Positions 7,708-15,401 of a stretch of DNA of 64,000 nt are shown one piece after another; position 1 is the first letter of the stretch, and every line of letters begins with the position of its first letter. The notes under the pieces were generated by a model. The model had not been told where the DNA came from and did no database searches. It saw nothing but the letters and a program-made list of their open reading frames with translations. The translations under genes were made by a program, and so were the position numbers. The DNA is from Paenibacillus hamazuiensis (GTDB lineage Bacteria; Bacillota; Bacilli; Paenibacillales; NBRC-103111), in assembly GCF_023276405.1 (NCBI RefSeq), contig NZ_JALRMO010000001.1, positions 7,913,501-7,977,500 on the forward strand. The letters run 5' to 3'.

Positions 7708-8628
7708 TTACTCTTTCCAAGCTTGCGGATGGCTGTCGTTCAAATATTCGGCTGCTTTGGCGTTCGCGGCAACCTGCTGCGGATTTTTGCAGCCGGGGAT
7801 GACCGCGGTCACTGCCGGATGCTTAAGGCACCAGGCCAAAGCCCATGTCGCCATATCCATGCCGGCCGGCACTTCATTTTGCCGAATCTCCTCCACCTGC
7901 TGAAGTTTCTTCAGTGTTTGTTCCTGATCGTGGCGGTGGCGCACGTCGTTTTCGGCGAACACGGCCCCGGGTTTATATTTGCCGCTCAAATACCCGCTCG
8001 CCAGCGGCACCCGCGCGAACACGCCCAAATCCTGCTCCTGGCAGGACGGAAAAACCCGTTCCTCGGGCTTGCGATCAAGCCGGTTATAAATGACCTGGAT
8101 GACCTTCGAGCCGACCTTGGTCGAGCCAGCCGTCTGGTGGAAGTTGTCGTTGCTGCCGATCGATGTGCCGAGATGGCGGATTTTGCCGGCCTGCACCTGC
8201 TTGTCCAGAACGGTCCACAGCTCGTCGTTGTCGAACGCTTCGTCCGTGCCAGAGTGGAACTGATATACGTCGATGTAATCCGTACGCAGAGCCTTAAGCG
8301 AACCGTCGAGCTGCTTGAGCACGTCGGAAGGGGCCCACAGCTGCTCGCGCTCGAAATTTTTCTCGAAATGATGCCCGAATTTCGTCGCGATAACCCAATC
8401 CTCCCGATTTCTGCGCGATATGTAATCGCCGATAAACGCCTCGGACAAATGGTCGCCGTAACATTCGGCCGTATCGATCAGATTGATTCCGAGCTCTCCG
8501 GCTTTGTCCAGAATGGCGTCGACCTCGCCTTGGTTGAACTCCATGCCCCATTCTCCGCCGAACTGCCAAGTGCCTACGCCGATGACCGAAACCTTCAACT
8601 CCGTTTTGCCCAATCTGCGGTATTTCAT
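7708..8628 (-). CDS. Aldo/keto reductase
   Basis: This 306-residue NADPH-dependent oxidoreductase has the full catalytic tetrad: Asp52 and Tyr57 in LIDTAECYG, Lys83 in VIATKFG and His125 in VYQFHSG. The C-terminal part contains the cofactor-binding region AVIPGCKNPQQVAANAKA. It belongs to the general YhdN/YccK type of stress or carbonyl reductases; substrate cannot be told. ATG 8628 follows a GGAGGGATTGAG ribosome site. It is transcribed alone, away from the small membrane-anchored protein at 8797, and a perfect 14-bp palindrome with near-perfect cre character lies 35 bases upstream of its start, suggesting catabolite or LacI-type control. Confidence 0.9.
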   Translation of the reverse strand: MKYRRLGKTELKVSVIGVGTWQFGGEWGMEFNQGEVDAILDKAGELGINLIDTAECYGDHLSEAFIGDYISRRNREDWVIATKFGHHFEKNFEREQLWAPSDVLKQLDGSLKALRTDYIDVYQFHSGTDEAFDNDELWTVLDKQVQAGKIRHLGTSIGSNDNFHQTAGSTKVGSKVIQVIYNRLDRKPEERVFPSCQEQDLGVFARVPLASGYLSGKYKPGAVFAENDVRHRHDQEQTLKKLQQVEEIRQNEVPAGMDMATWALAWCLKHPAVTAVIPGCKNPQQVAANAKAAEYLNDSHPQAWKE

Positions 8629-8662
8629 CTCAATCCCTCCAGTCGGTTAAGTTCAATTTCTA

Positions 8663-8676
8663 TGTTAACGTTAACA
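8663..8676. promoter_or_regulatory. Palindromic operator, cre-like
   Basis: TGTTAACGTTAACA is a perfect palindrome between divergent genes. With flanks it matches the CcpA cre consensus WTGNNARCGNWWWCAW at 15 of 16 positions. A LacI- or TetR-type site is the alternative. Confidence 0.55.
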
Positions 8677-8710
8677 GAAGCTTCAAGTCAAAGGCTGATC
8701 TTGTCGAAAG

Positions 8711-8740
8711 TTGAAATCGTCCATGAATATGGAATAAAAT
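8711..8740 (+). promoter_or_regulatory. SigA-type promoter for the 8797 gene
   Basis: TTGAAA (8711-8716), an 18-base spacer and TAAAAT (8735-8740) precede the start codon by 56 bases. Confidence 0.6.
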
Positions 8741-8796
8741 AGTTAACGGCAAACAATCCTATCAAGGAAGAGGAAAAACCAGAGGGGAGATTCGTT

Positions 8797-9225
8797 ATGA
8801 GTAAAAAAGCGACCATCATTACTGCCGTACTGATCATCGTGATCGTGGGTATCTCCATCTTTGCCACGATCCGGCAACGGGGGAACAACGAACCGGCTCT
8901 GTTGACGGGCCAGTCGCAGACTTGGAAGGTTACCGCGCCATTTATTCGCTCGGGGAATCAAACCACAGTAACGCCGGTTGTTGAATATTTTGCAGCGGAA
9001 AAAGTAGAAGAACTGACATTCCGATTCGTATTCAAGGATAACAGCACGCTTGATTTTCCGGCGGTCAACCCGGATGCGGTAACGACAAAAGTCGCATATA
9101 AGGCTGATGCTCAGACAACGCCGAAAAGGTGGACGGATGTAGATCACGCGGAAGTGGAGTGGAAAACAGGAGGCCGCAATTTCAAGGAATATATGCAGCT
9201 GGAAAACAAGCAACCGGCTAAGTAA
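8797..9225 (+). CDS. Hypothetical membrane-anchored protein, 142 aa
   Basis: I do not recognise the family. Residues 5-24 (ATIITAVLIIVIVGISIFAT) form one membrane anchor after a short basic N terminus, leaving about 115 residues outside the cell. That outer part is rich in beta-strand patterns (TWKVTAPFI, VEELTFRFVFKDNSTLDF) and may fold as a small immunoglobulin-like or beta-sandwich domain. The ATG follows AGAGGGGAG at good spacing and a clear promoter at 8711-8740. It is a single gene, diverging from the reductase and followed by signal peptidase I in the same direction about 105 bases later. Confidence 0.65.
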   Translation: MSKKATIITAVLIIVIVGISIFATIRQRGNNEPALLTGQSQTWKVTAPFIRSGNQTTVTPVVEYFAAEKVEELTFRFVFKDNSTLDFPAVNPDAVTTKVAYKADAQTTPKRWTDVDHAEVEWKTGGRNFKEYMQLENKQPAK

Positions 9226-9331
9226 CCGCGTGCCCTAAGGCAAGGCATTTTTTAAAATTTATGTTATTTTAATATATCGCCCGGTCATTTCGTGTAAAGT
9301 GAAGGTACCTTGCTTTAAAGGAGTGACCGGT

Positions 9332-9856
9332 TTGCTTCCAATCAAAAAGTTTCTCAAGGAATGGGTGCCCAGCCTGCTCGTGGCCGTGGTTGTCAGCTTT
9401 ACATTTAATACGTACGTAGCCCAAGGCATGAGAGTGCCGACCGGCTCGATGCTTCCTACGATACAGCTGCAGGATCAAATTATGGTGGAAAAGCTGGTGC
9501 GGTTCACCGATTTTCAGTTCGGGGATATCGTCGTATTTTATCCGCCGCTCCCGGGCCATGAGGAAGAGCGGTACGTCAAACGGCTGATCGGGCTTCCCGG
9601 AGATACGATCGAAATCAAGGACGGCAGCTTGTACCGCAACGGCGAGAAGGTGGACGAGCCGTACATTAGGGAGAAAATGACGTACACCTTCGGCCCGCTC
9701 AAGGTGCCCGAGGATAAATATTTCTTCCTCGGAGACAACCGTAATGACAGTCTCGATGCCCATCTGTGGCCGACTCCGTTTGTGGACAAAAGCAAAATTA
9801 TCGGGAAAGCGATGTTTCGTTACTATCCGCTCACCGAGATCGGGCCGCTCAAATAG
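9332..9856 (+). CDS. lepB: Signal peptidase I
   Basis: This 174-residue type I signal peptidase cleaves signal peptides of exported proteins on the outer face of the membrane. It has one N-terminal membrane anchor (VPSLLVAVVVSFTFNTYV), the catalytic Ser39 in PTGSMLPT, the catalytic Lys83 in ERYVKRLIGLPGD, and the late boxes GDNRNDSLDAHLW. Length is normal for Bacillus SipS-type enzymes. TTG 9332 is chosen because AAAGGAG lies nine bases upstream and the fold starts there. The gene ends inside a terminator hairpin and overlaps by eight bases the 3' end of the convergent GGDEF-EAL gene. Sip paralogues are common in this group, so the exact paralogue is unknown. Confidence 0.93.
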   Translation: MLPIKKFLKEWVPSLLVAVVVSFTFNTYVAQGMRVPTGSMLPTIQLQDQIMVEKLVRFTDFQFGDIVVFYPPLPGHEEERYVKRLIGLPGDTIEIKDGSLYRNGEKVDEPYIREKMTYTFGPLKVPEDKYFFLGDNRNDSLDAHLWPTPFVDKSKIIGKAMFRYYPLTEIGPLK

Positions 9857-9868
9857 CGGCCTTTTTTT
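9843..9868 (+). terminator. Terminator shared with two coding ends
   Basis: GGCCGCT-caaat-AGCGGCC followed by T7. The loop and right arm contain the lepB TAG stop, and on the minus strand the same bases encode the last codons and TGA stop of the GGDEF-EAL gene. Confidence 0.85.
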
Positions 9869-12182
9869 GACCGGCGTGAAAATGTCCGAAATCCGCAGCC
9901 GTCAGCGGCTTGCTGACGTAATAACCTTGAACCTCATCGCACTCCATCATGCGCAGCATGTTCCACTGATCCTCGTGCTCGACGCCTTCCGCGATCACTT
10001 TTTTGCCCAAGCTGCGGGACATGGCGATAATCGCGTTGATGATCGCGCGGTCGCTCTCATCCTGCGCCATATCCTTGATAAACGAACGGTCGATTTTGAC
10101 CGAATCGACAGACAGCTGCTTTAACAGGGAGAAGGATGAGTAACCGGTCCCGAAGTCGTCAATGGACAACTTCACGCCAAGACCGATGATATCGCGGCAC
10201 AGCTGCAAGCTGTACGACTCGTCCGTCAGAGCCGTTCTTTCCGTGATTTCCAGACAAAGCAGCGACGGATCGATGCCGGTTCGCGCCAGCGTATCCGACA
10301 GATGGGCAGGAAACCCCGGGTCCAAAAACTGCTTGGCCGACAAGTTCATGGAAATGCATATGGGAGGAAGGCCGGATTCGGACCAGACGCGGATTTGCCG
10401 GCATACCGTCTGAAGCACCCAATAACCGATATCGGCGATAACTCCGGTTTCTTCGGCCAGAGGGATGAACTCGCCCGGCGGGATCATCCCCACCCCTTGC
10501 TTATGCCAGCGGATAAGCGCCTCCGCTCCTACAATCTCGCCAGTTCGGATAGCTACCTGGGGCTGATAATGAAGCGTGAATTCCCCGCGTTCAAGCCCTT
10601 CGCGAATCGAACGTTCCAATTGAAAACGGGCCTGCTCTACCCGATGAAGCTCCGGCGAATACATCACATAACGGTTTTTCCCCAGCTTTTTGGCCTGATA
10701 CATGGCAATGTCGGCATATTGAAGCAGCTCGTCCGCATCGCTGCCGTGTTCGGGCGAAAGACAAACTCCCATGCTGGCGGATATATCATACTGCTTGTCG
10801 TTAAGGTAAAAGGGAGACCGGATGCTGTCGATAAGCGACCGGCAAAAGTCGGCTATCGGTTCGTGCAGCGGCATGCGGCGGATGACGGCGAATTCGTCTC
10901 CTCCCAGCCGGGCTACGATCGTCCCTGCGGATAACCGCTTGCGAAGCTGTTCCGCTACGTGCTTCACGAGCAAATCCCCGACGTGATGCCCCTGCGTATC
11001 ATTGATTTGTTTGAAATGATCCAGATCAAGCAGCAGGAGCACGAAGGAGTTGCCCAGCGACAGCTCCGTTTGCAGCTTCAAGCGAAACTCGATTCGATTA
11101 GCCAACCCTGTCAAAGGATCGTGATAGGCGAGATATCGCACTTGATCTTCGGCCAGCTTTTTGTCGGTCACATCCAGCAGGATGACGCATTGAAACAAGT
11201 CGGAGGCAGTAGCGACATATTCGCTCTCCGCTCTGATGCATCGGCTCTCACCCTGATCGGCGACGATCTCGAAATCTCCCTTCCACAATTGGTTCGCCGG
11301 GTGGACTTCGGTTCGGACATAGTCGCGAAAGGAGCGACCGATCGGCGTGGAAACATCGCAGCCGAGCAAATACGAAGCCTGCGGGTTCGCTTCTTTGATA
11401 ACCCCGTCCCGGTCAAGCAGCAAAATCGACAAGGGGGACATTTCATACAGCGCACGGTATTTTCGCTCAATCGAAGGCATGAAATCGTACCTGACCATCG
11501 CATGACGCAAAAATCGGGCAAAGATGAGAATGCCGAATATGCCTAAGTTAGGCAGCGGCATGTCGGCGGGGAGGAACCCGGGATTTTTGCAAAAGGAGAG
11601 AGGGATGGCCCAGGCTGCACCCAGCACAAGCCCGGAAAGCACAGATTTCATTTGCTTTATTTTTAGCGTCAAATTTTGCCTTTTTACATAACGGTAAGAG
11701 GAGACGGACATGAATATGCAGACGGCACAGGTATACATCGAACAAATGACTGAAAACACGAGTAAACCTGGACCCGGGTATTGAGCAATCCAGCTGCCGT
11801 GGCGGATGATGTCGATGGAAATCCATTCGGCCGGGGTTAGCAAAACAATTCCTGCGGCTCCGGGGGCGAAGCAAACCACATGCATGAGCATACGGGAAAC
11901 GCCCCGGTAAAGATCGGTAAGGCGGGCGCAATACAGGATGACCAAACACATGACGGCTTGGGACGGAATATAGATGAACGTAAGGGCCATCTGCTCCGTA
12001 TAGGCGGCCGGCAGCACGCTGAGGAGAAAGCTGCCGAACGGCAGCAGCATGGAGGTCAGCATAAACAAAGAAGCGATCCGGTTGAGAGCGCTGTTTTTGT
12101 TGCGCTGATAAATATCGACCGCCATATAAAACAAGCCGAAAACTGGGAGCAGGAAAAGGATGAGGGAGATGTAGAGATGCAT
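9849..12182 (-). CDS. Membrane GGDEF-EAL protein with 7TM and PAS domains
   Basis: The 777-residue product has about seven membrane helices (residues 1-225, resembling the 7TM sensor part of some histidine kinases), a PAS domain (about 245-345), a GGDEF domain with intact GGDEF (ARLGGDEFAVI) and an EAL domain. The EAL domain keeps the catalytic set: EALIRW, the Asn of SMNLSAKQF, LEITER, IDDFGTGYSS, KIDRSFI, AEGVEHEDQW and QGYYVSKPL, so phosphodiesterase activity on c-di-GMP is likely. The GGDEF domain has no RxxD inhibition site. ATG 12182 is supported by CGGAGG eleven bases upstream, and the first membrane helix follows directly. An extended -10 (TGGTATAAA, 12390-12398 on the minus strand) is a candidate promoter. 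Confidence 0.92.
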   Translation of the reverse strand: MHLYISLILFLLPVFGLFYMAVDIYQRNKNSALNRIASLFMLTSMLLPFGSFLLSVLPAAYTEQMALTFIYIPSQAVMCLVILYCARLTDLYRGVSRMLMHVVCFAPGAAGIVLLTPAEWISIDIIRHGSWIAQYPGPGLLVFSVICSMYTCAVCIFMSVSSYRYVKRQNLTLKIKQMKSVLSGLVLGAAWAIPLSFCKNPGFLPADMPLPNLGIFGILIFARFLRHAMVRYDFMPSIERKYRALYEMSPLSILLLDRDGVIKEANPQASYLLGCDVSTPIGRSFRDYVRTEVHPANQLWKGDFEIVADQGESRCIRAESEYVATASDLFQCVILLDVTDKKLAEDQVRYLAYHDPLTGLANRIEFRLKLQTELSLGNSFVLLLLDLDHFKQINDTQGHHVGDLLVKHVAEQLRKRLSAGTIVARLGGDEFAVIRRMPLHEPIADFCRSLIDSIRSPFYLNDKQYDISASMGVCLSPEHGSDADELLQYADIAMYQAKKLGKNRYVMYSPELHRVEQARFQLERSIREGLERGEFTLHYQPQVAIRTGEIVGAEALIRWHKQGVGMIPPGEFIPLAEETGVIADIGYWVLQTVCRQIRVWSESGLPPICISMNLSAKQFLDPGFPAHLSDTLARTGIDPSLLCLEITERTALTDESYSLQLCRDIIGLGVKLSIDDFGTGYSSFSLLKQLSVDSVKIDRSFIKDMAQDESDRAIINAIIAMSRSLGKKVIAEGVEHEDQWNMLRMMECDEVQGYYVSKPLTAADFGHFHAGQKKAAI

Positions 12183-12478
12183 GAATACACAATCCTCCGA
12201 TGGCCTTGATGTCATGATTTTCGGATGTCTTGAGGTCGAGGACAAATCGAAAGACGGCGGCTGCCGATGTAAGGGGTTTCGTAACCTTATTGGCGGCAAC
12301 TGCAGGCATAATCCGATTGCTGAGTCCCTCTGGTTTCGTGTCCCGCGCTTTCGCATGGTTTGCCTTTGTTTGGCAATATTTATAGTTCTTTTATACCATA
12401 TTATGTCGAAAGCTGTCTATGACATTTAGGGTGTTTTGTCGATTTCTTGAGCGGTGAAATTTGAAGCGGGGTAAGATC
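12183..12478. other. Intergenic DNA upstream of the GGDEF-EAL gene
   Basis: Nothing coding is seen. The only signal is the minus-strand extended -10 at 12390-12398. Confidence 0.5.
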
Positions 12479-12507
12479 TGGACAATACGAAATTCACGAT
12501 ATATAAT
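12479..12507 (+). promoter_or_regulatory. tRNA-Gly promoter
   Basis: TGGACA (12479-12484), a 17-base spacer and TATAAT (12502-12507), 28 bases before the mature tRNA. Confidence 0.8.
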
Positions 12508-12534
12508 AAATTTTACGTCGGCTTTATTTATCAT

Positions 12535-12605
12535 GCGGGTGTAGTTCAATGGTAGAACTCCAGCTTCCCAAGCTGGTAGCGTGGGTTCGATTCCCATCAC
12601 CCGCT
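12535..12605 (+). tRNA. tRNA-Gly (anticodon CCC)
   Basis: A full cloverleaf can be drawn: acceptor GCGGGTG with CACCCGC, D arm with TTCAATGGTAGAA, anticodon stem CCAGC/GCTGG around loop TTCCCAA, and T arm GTGGG-TTCGATT-CCCAT. The discriminator base is T and CCA is not encoded. It is a single tRNA gene with its own promoter and terminator. The CCC anticodon reads GGG codons. Confidence 0.95.
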
Positions 12606-12611
12606 TACGCG

Positions 12612-12638
12612 AAAACCCTTGTGCAGCAAGGGTTTTTT
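12612..12638 (+). terminator. tRNA-Gly terminator
   Basis: AACCCTTG-tgcag-CAAGGGTT followed by a T run, seven bases after the tRNA. Confidence 0.9.
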
Positions 12639-12660
12639 GCTTATATGGAGTGTTGTGATG

Positions 12661-12690
12661 AAAGGAGGAAGCAATGACTGCCTCCTCCTT
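12661..12690 (-). terminator. Hairpin after the secreted protein gene
   Basis: AAGGAGGAAGCA pairs with TGCCTCCTCCTT; on the minus strand a short T run follows. It probably ends the 12721-13266 transcript. Confidence 0.5.
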
Positions 12691-12720
12691 CTTGGTTTGA
12701 GCCGGATGATAGAAACTCAA

Positions 12721-13266
12721 TTATCTGTATTCAATATCGAGTCTGGCATAAGCGGTACCACCGTTACTTATCCCGGAATAATTAGAAATACCGGCGTCAA
12801 CGTAGAAATTGATCGGGCCGGAATATCCGGTTACATCGATTATTAATGTATCGTAAAAGTCATCGCTTTCCGAAGCATCGCCTTGGTAATCGTACCAATA
12901 GTAGGAATTAATATCTTCAACTGTGCATCCGCATCGGGTTGAGTAAATGGAATTTCCGCCGTAAACATCTACAGTGAAATTTGATCCCCGATTATAGAGA
13001 TACCCATAAAAGTTCACTACAACTTGATTTAAATTCTCAACATAAGTTTCTCCACGGGATACGCCGTAACAATAGCTTCCGTTTTCAATCATACTATTGA
13101 CGGAAACTTCTCCGTCACTTACTTGTGGAATTGGGTTGCAGTTGTACCTGCCGTAGTCCGTATAATTGTCCCATGTAATAGGGGTAGCTCCGGCAAATGC
13201 GGCTTGCGAGAAAGTTAACAACGCTATAATCATAGGTAAAACGCTTACAAGTTTCTTCATTTTCAT
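12721..13266 (-). CDS. Secreted Tyr/Asn-rich hypothetical protein
   Basis: This 181-residue product starts with a clear signal peptide (MKMKKLVSVLPMIIALLTFSQAAFA, cut after AFA). The mature part is unusually rich in Tyr, Asn, Ser, Asp and Gly, with few Lys or Arg, and has four Cys: two in the first third (RYNCNPIP, GSYCYG) and a close pair (TRCGC) that could make disulfides outside the cell. Beta-strand patterns dominate, as in small extracellular beta-sandwich proteins. I do not recognise a family. The region is clearly more AT-rich than its neighbours, hinting at horizontal origin. ATG follows TGGAGGGGCAAT, and a palindrome lies upstream. Confidence 0.7.
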   Translation of the reverse strand: MKMKKLVSVLPMIIALLTFSQAAFAGATPITWDNYTDYGRYNCNPIPQVSDGEVSVNSMIENGSYCYGVSRGETYVENLNQVVVNFYGYLYNRGSNFTVDVYGGNSIYSTRCGCTVEDINSYYWYDYQGDASESDDFYDTLIIDVTGYSGPINFYVDAGISNYSGISNGGTAYARLDIEYR

Positions 13267-13291
13267 ATTGCCCCTCCATGATTTGAACTCA

Positions 13292-13305
13292 TAGCTGGCC
13301 AGCTA
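13292..13305. promoter_or_regulatory. Perfect 14-bp palindrome upstream of the secreted protein gene
   Basis: TAGCTGGCCAGCTA lies 26 bases before the start codon. It could be an operator; no regulator gene is adjacent. Confidence 0.35.
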
Positions 13306-13459
13306 CCTCTTAATAATTACATAAAATGGAATGCGAAAATATAGGTTGTTTATGCTTGTTTTTGGAAAAAATGCCAAACGTGAAGATGATACACTTATTG
13401 AATGGGTACATTTCTGCTTATCCCTCTATACATATCAACCGACATAAACCGAGAAAACA

Positions 13460-13511
13460 AAAACACACTAACCGATTGTCCATAAACAATGAGTTAGTGT
13501 GCCTTTTTTTC
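13460..13511. terminator. Bidirectional terminator
   Basis: ACACTAACCGATTGT pairs with ACAATGAGTTAGTGT (small mismatch), with T runs on both strands. It ends the GreA-like gene on the minus strand. Confidence 0.75.
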
Positions 13512-13513
13512 AA

Positions 13514-13981
13514 TTATTCAATTTGAAATCCGCCGATATAGGTATATTTGATTTCACGAATCCGTACAGGATGCTCCCCGGCAGGAGTCTCCAGGAGCAG
13601 AGGGCAATCGGGCTTCGCGCAAAGCAGTTGCCTGCCTATCGGCGAGATAAAAGAAATTCGGTTGGCGTCGGGATCGCTTTCCGACGGATGGACTACCGTA
13701 AAAGACTCGCTGGAGCCATCGTCTTCAAAGAGCACTTCCGCCTTGCTGCCGATTAAAACGACATTTCTAAGCATTTCATCAAGTATACGATCATCATTCT
13801 CAAGTATACTCATCAATTTTTCCGTGTACTGTTTGATCGACGTTTCCACAAGATTTCGTTCCGGGTTTTTAATTCCCGAAAGATACATATCTGCAAAGTG
13901 GTGGGTTTGTTCGTCAAAAAACACAAGTTGACTGATTAAATGTCGGCGTGTGGCACCAAGCGCGTTAAAACTAGGGTTCAT
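13514..13981 (-). CDS. GreA/GreB C-terminal domain protein
   Basis: The 155-residue product has a C-terminal half (about 72-150) matching the GreA/GreB FKBP-like domain: GSKAEVLFEDD, FTVVHPSESDPDANRISFISPIGRQLL and ETPAGEHPVRIREI. The N-terminal half is helical but does not look like the two-helix GreA coiled coil, with no acidic tip pair obvious. Such proteins bind RNA polymerase near the secondary channel; without the acidic tip it may not stimulate transcript cleavage. ATG 13981 follows GGGGGGTGAT; an upstream in-frame GTG at 13993 overlaps that site. It is a single gene, diverging from the ATP-grasp gene. Confidence 0.75.
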   Translation of the reverse strand: MNPSFNALGATRRHLISQLVFFDEQTHHFADMYLSGIKNPERNLVETSIKQYTEKLMSILENDDRILDEMLRNVVLIGSKAEVLFEDDGSSESFTVVHPSESDPDANRISFISPIGRQLLCAKPDCPLLLETPAGEHPVRIREIKYTYIGGFQIE

Positions 13982-14248
13982 AGTAGATATCACCCCCCAC
14001 TTGTTTTTCCCTGCACAGTTTGATGCCGTTGATGTTATTCATACCAGCCATCCTCCCGATAAAATAATAAGCCACCTGAAAGGGGGCTCTGTATCCAATT
14101 GTAGCATATTTCATGATATGTATCATCACGATAGCTATTTGATGCCCAGCCCGATTTTACGGCAGCGGTCCAAGCGTCTAGGTAAAGCCTCTCGTCCAAG
14201 CATACTCTGAGTATTGAGCGTGTCTTGTAAAAGAGAGGTGGGACATTA

Positions 14249-14905
14249 ATGCGACATGTCGCCAATAAATGGACAAAGTTCGAAATCCTGCTCCGCCATG
14301 ACGGGGCATCGAAGCACGTTCCGGCGATGCGGGTGTACAGCAGCGAGAGCCTGAAGGCGATGCTGCAGCAATTTTCCTTCGTTGTGGCCAAACCGTTTAT
14401 AGGCACCGGAGGACACCTCGTCGTCAAAATCGAGAGAGCACAAGGCGGATATTTTCTTCATTATTACGGAAGCAAAAAAAGGTACGGCACGTTCGAGGGG
14501 TTGGTTGCAGCGTTAAACCGGATCCGCAAAGGCCGTCAGTACATGGTGCAGCAGGGCATCCATTTAACAAGGATCGGCGGCCGGCCGGTGGATTACCGTG
14601 TGAAAATGGTCAAAACGGGCCGCTCGTGGGCGATCCGCGCGGTTGTCGGCAGGCTGGCGCGTCCGGGGCTTTTCGTCACCAATATATGCAGAGGAGGTAC
14701 ATTGATGAGAGGGCGGGACGCGCTGCGGCGGACGTTCCCCGCCTCGCTCGTCCGTTCCAAAATCGCCACGATGGTTGGAGTCGCGCGGACCTGCACGTTT
14801 TTGCTGGAATCCCACTTTCCGGGAATCGGCGCACTGGGGTATGATTTCGGCGTTGACAGGCAAGGAAGAGTATGGATATTGGAGGTTAATACCAATCCTC
14901 ATTAA
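14249..14905 (+). CDS. YheC/YheD-type ATP-grasp protein (spore-coat associated family)
   Basis: The 218-residue protein fits the short YheC/YheD family of endospore coat-associated ATP-grasp proteins. Recognisable parts are the VVAKPFIGTGGHLVVKIER nucleotide-binding strand-loop, the middle IHLTRIGGRPVDYRVKM and the magnesium-binding end LGYDFGVDRQGRVWILEVNTNP. It ends directly after NPH, shorter than many members, but all core ATP-grasp pieces are present. The ligated substrate of this family is unknown. ATG 14249 follows GAGAGGTGGG. It is a single gene; sporulation-specific expression is expected from the family but no SigE, SigK or SigG promoter was identified. Confidence 0.82.
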   Translation: MRHVANKWTKFEILLRHDGASKHVPAMRVYSSESLKAMLQQFSFVVAKPFIGTGGHLVVKIERAQGGYFLHYYGSKKRYGTFEGLVAALNRIRKGRQYMVQQGIHLTRIGGRPVDYRVKMVKTGRSWAIRAVVGRLARPGLFVTNICRGGTLMRGRDALRRTFPASLVRSKIATMVGVARTCTFLLESHFPGIGALGYDFGVDRQGRVWILEVNTNPH

Positions 14906-14935
14906 CGGCTTCAATCGGCCCATGAGCTTCATTTA

Positions 14936-14964
14936 TTGCTTAACTAAAGTTTACGTGATATATT
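14936..14964 (+). promoter_or_regulatory. Promoter for the antisense RNA of the toxin locus
   Basis: TTGCTT (14936-14941), a 17-base spacer and TATATT (14959-14964) with an upstream TGA extended element. The predicted start is near 14971. Confidence 0.6.
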
Positions 14965-14970
14965 TGAGCT

Positions 14971-15119
14971 AGGAAATGAGTAAAATAAAAGAAGACCGCA
15001 GATGTTGGTAGCATCCACGGTCCTTGTACAACAAGCTTTGGTGGGACTCCCTCCAAAGGTATTGCTTTAGGATGAAGTAACCCACTCGGGCGGCAACCAG
15101 AGGTGGGTTACTTTCGTTT
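14971..15119 (+). ncRNA. Candidate antitoxin RNA of a type I toxin-antitoxin locus
   Basis: No reading frame with a ribosome site is seen. The region has a stem (GACCGCAG-atgttggtag-region-CACGGTC) at its 5' end and ends at the GTAACCCAC/GTGGGTTAC hairpin, which overlaps the 3' end of the convergent small toxin gene. A promoter precedes it. This layout, a small RNA on the opposite strand overlapping the toxin mRNA 3' part, is that of TxpA/RatA-like type I systems. The exact ends are inferred. Confidence 0.55.
15077..15119. terminator. Hairpin at the toxin/antisense RNA junction
   Basis: GTAACCCACT pairs with GTGGGTTAC across a 16-base loop, with TTTCGTTT on the plus strand. The toxin stop codon (15108-15110) lies inside the right arm. 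Confidence 0.65.
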
Positions 15120-15194
15120 ATCGACGTACGTCAAGAGCGCCAGAATAAACGTTCCGAAGCTCAGAAACGACATAATCGTTTGGAAAGTATCCAT
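15108..15194 (-). CDS. Small holin-like type I toxin, 28 aa
   Basis: The 28-residue peptide is one hydrophobic helix followed by a charged tail: M-D-T-F-Q-T-I-M, then SFLSFGTFILALLTYV and D-K-R-K. It resembles the putative holin-like toxin family (short peptides with a SFGTFI-ALL core) found in Firmicutes type I toxin-antitoxin loci. Such peptides insert in the membrane when overproduced. A very strong AAAGGAGGGG site lies eight bases before ATG 15194; the ATG at 15200 (two codons longer) abuts it. An extended -10 on the minus strand gives a leader of about 49 bases. A convergent RNA with its own promoter overlaps the 3' end. Confidence 0.72.
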   Translation of the reverse strand: MDTFQTIMSFLSFGTFILALLTYVDKRK

Positions 15195-15249
15195 AGGCAT
15201 CCCCTCCTTTCCGGAAGGAGCCTTCACCAAAGGTTGGTTGTACAAGTAG

Positions 15250-15258
15250 ATTATACCA
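15250..15258 (-). promoter_or_regulatory. Extended -10 promoter of the toxin gene
   Basis: On the minus strand TGGTATAAT is a perfect extended -10. Transcription would start near 15243, 49 bases before the toxin start. Confidence 0.6.
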
Positions 15259-15401
15259 TGAGGAACATATATTCGTATATAATCTTTATATACTCGAAAA
15301 ACGGCATATTCCGACATATTTCCTCCGTTTACAAAAACAGGCGTCTCCCTCAAAATGGAAACAGTGGGACAAAACCCACAATTTGACGTTGGGGTGATTG
15401 A

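Noticed and set aside
12391-12720. Minus-strand frame containing MGIEPTLPAWEAGVLPLNYTR
   Set aside because: It is the antisense translation of the tRNA-Gly gene, a known source of false proteins.
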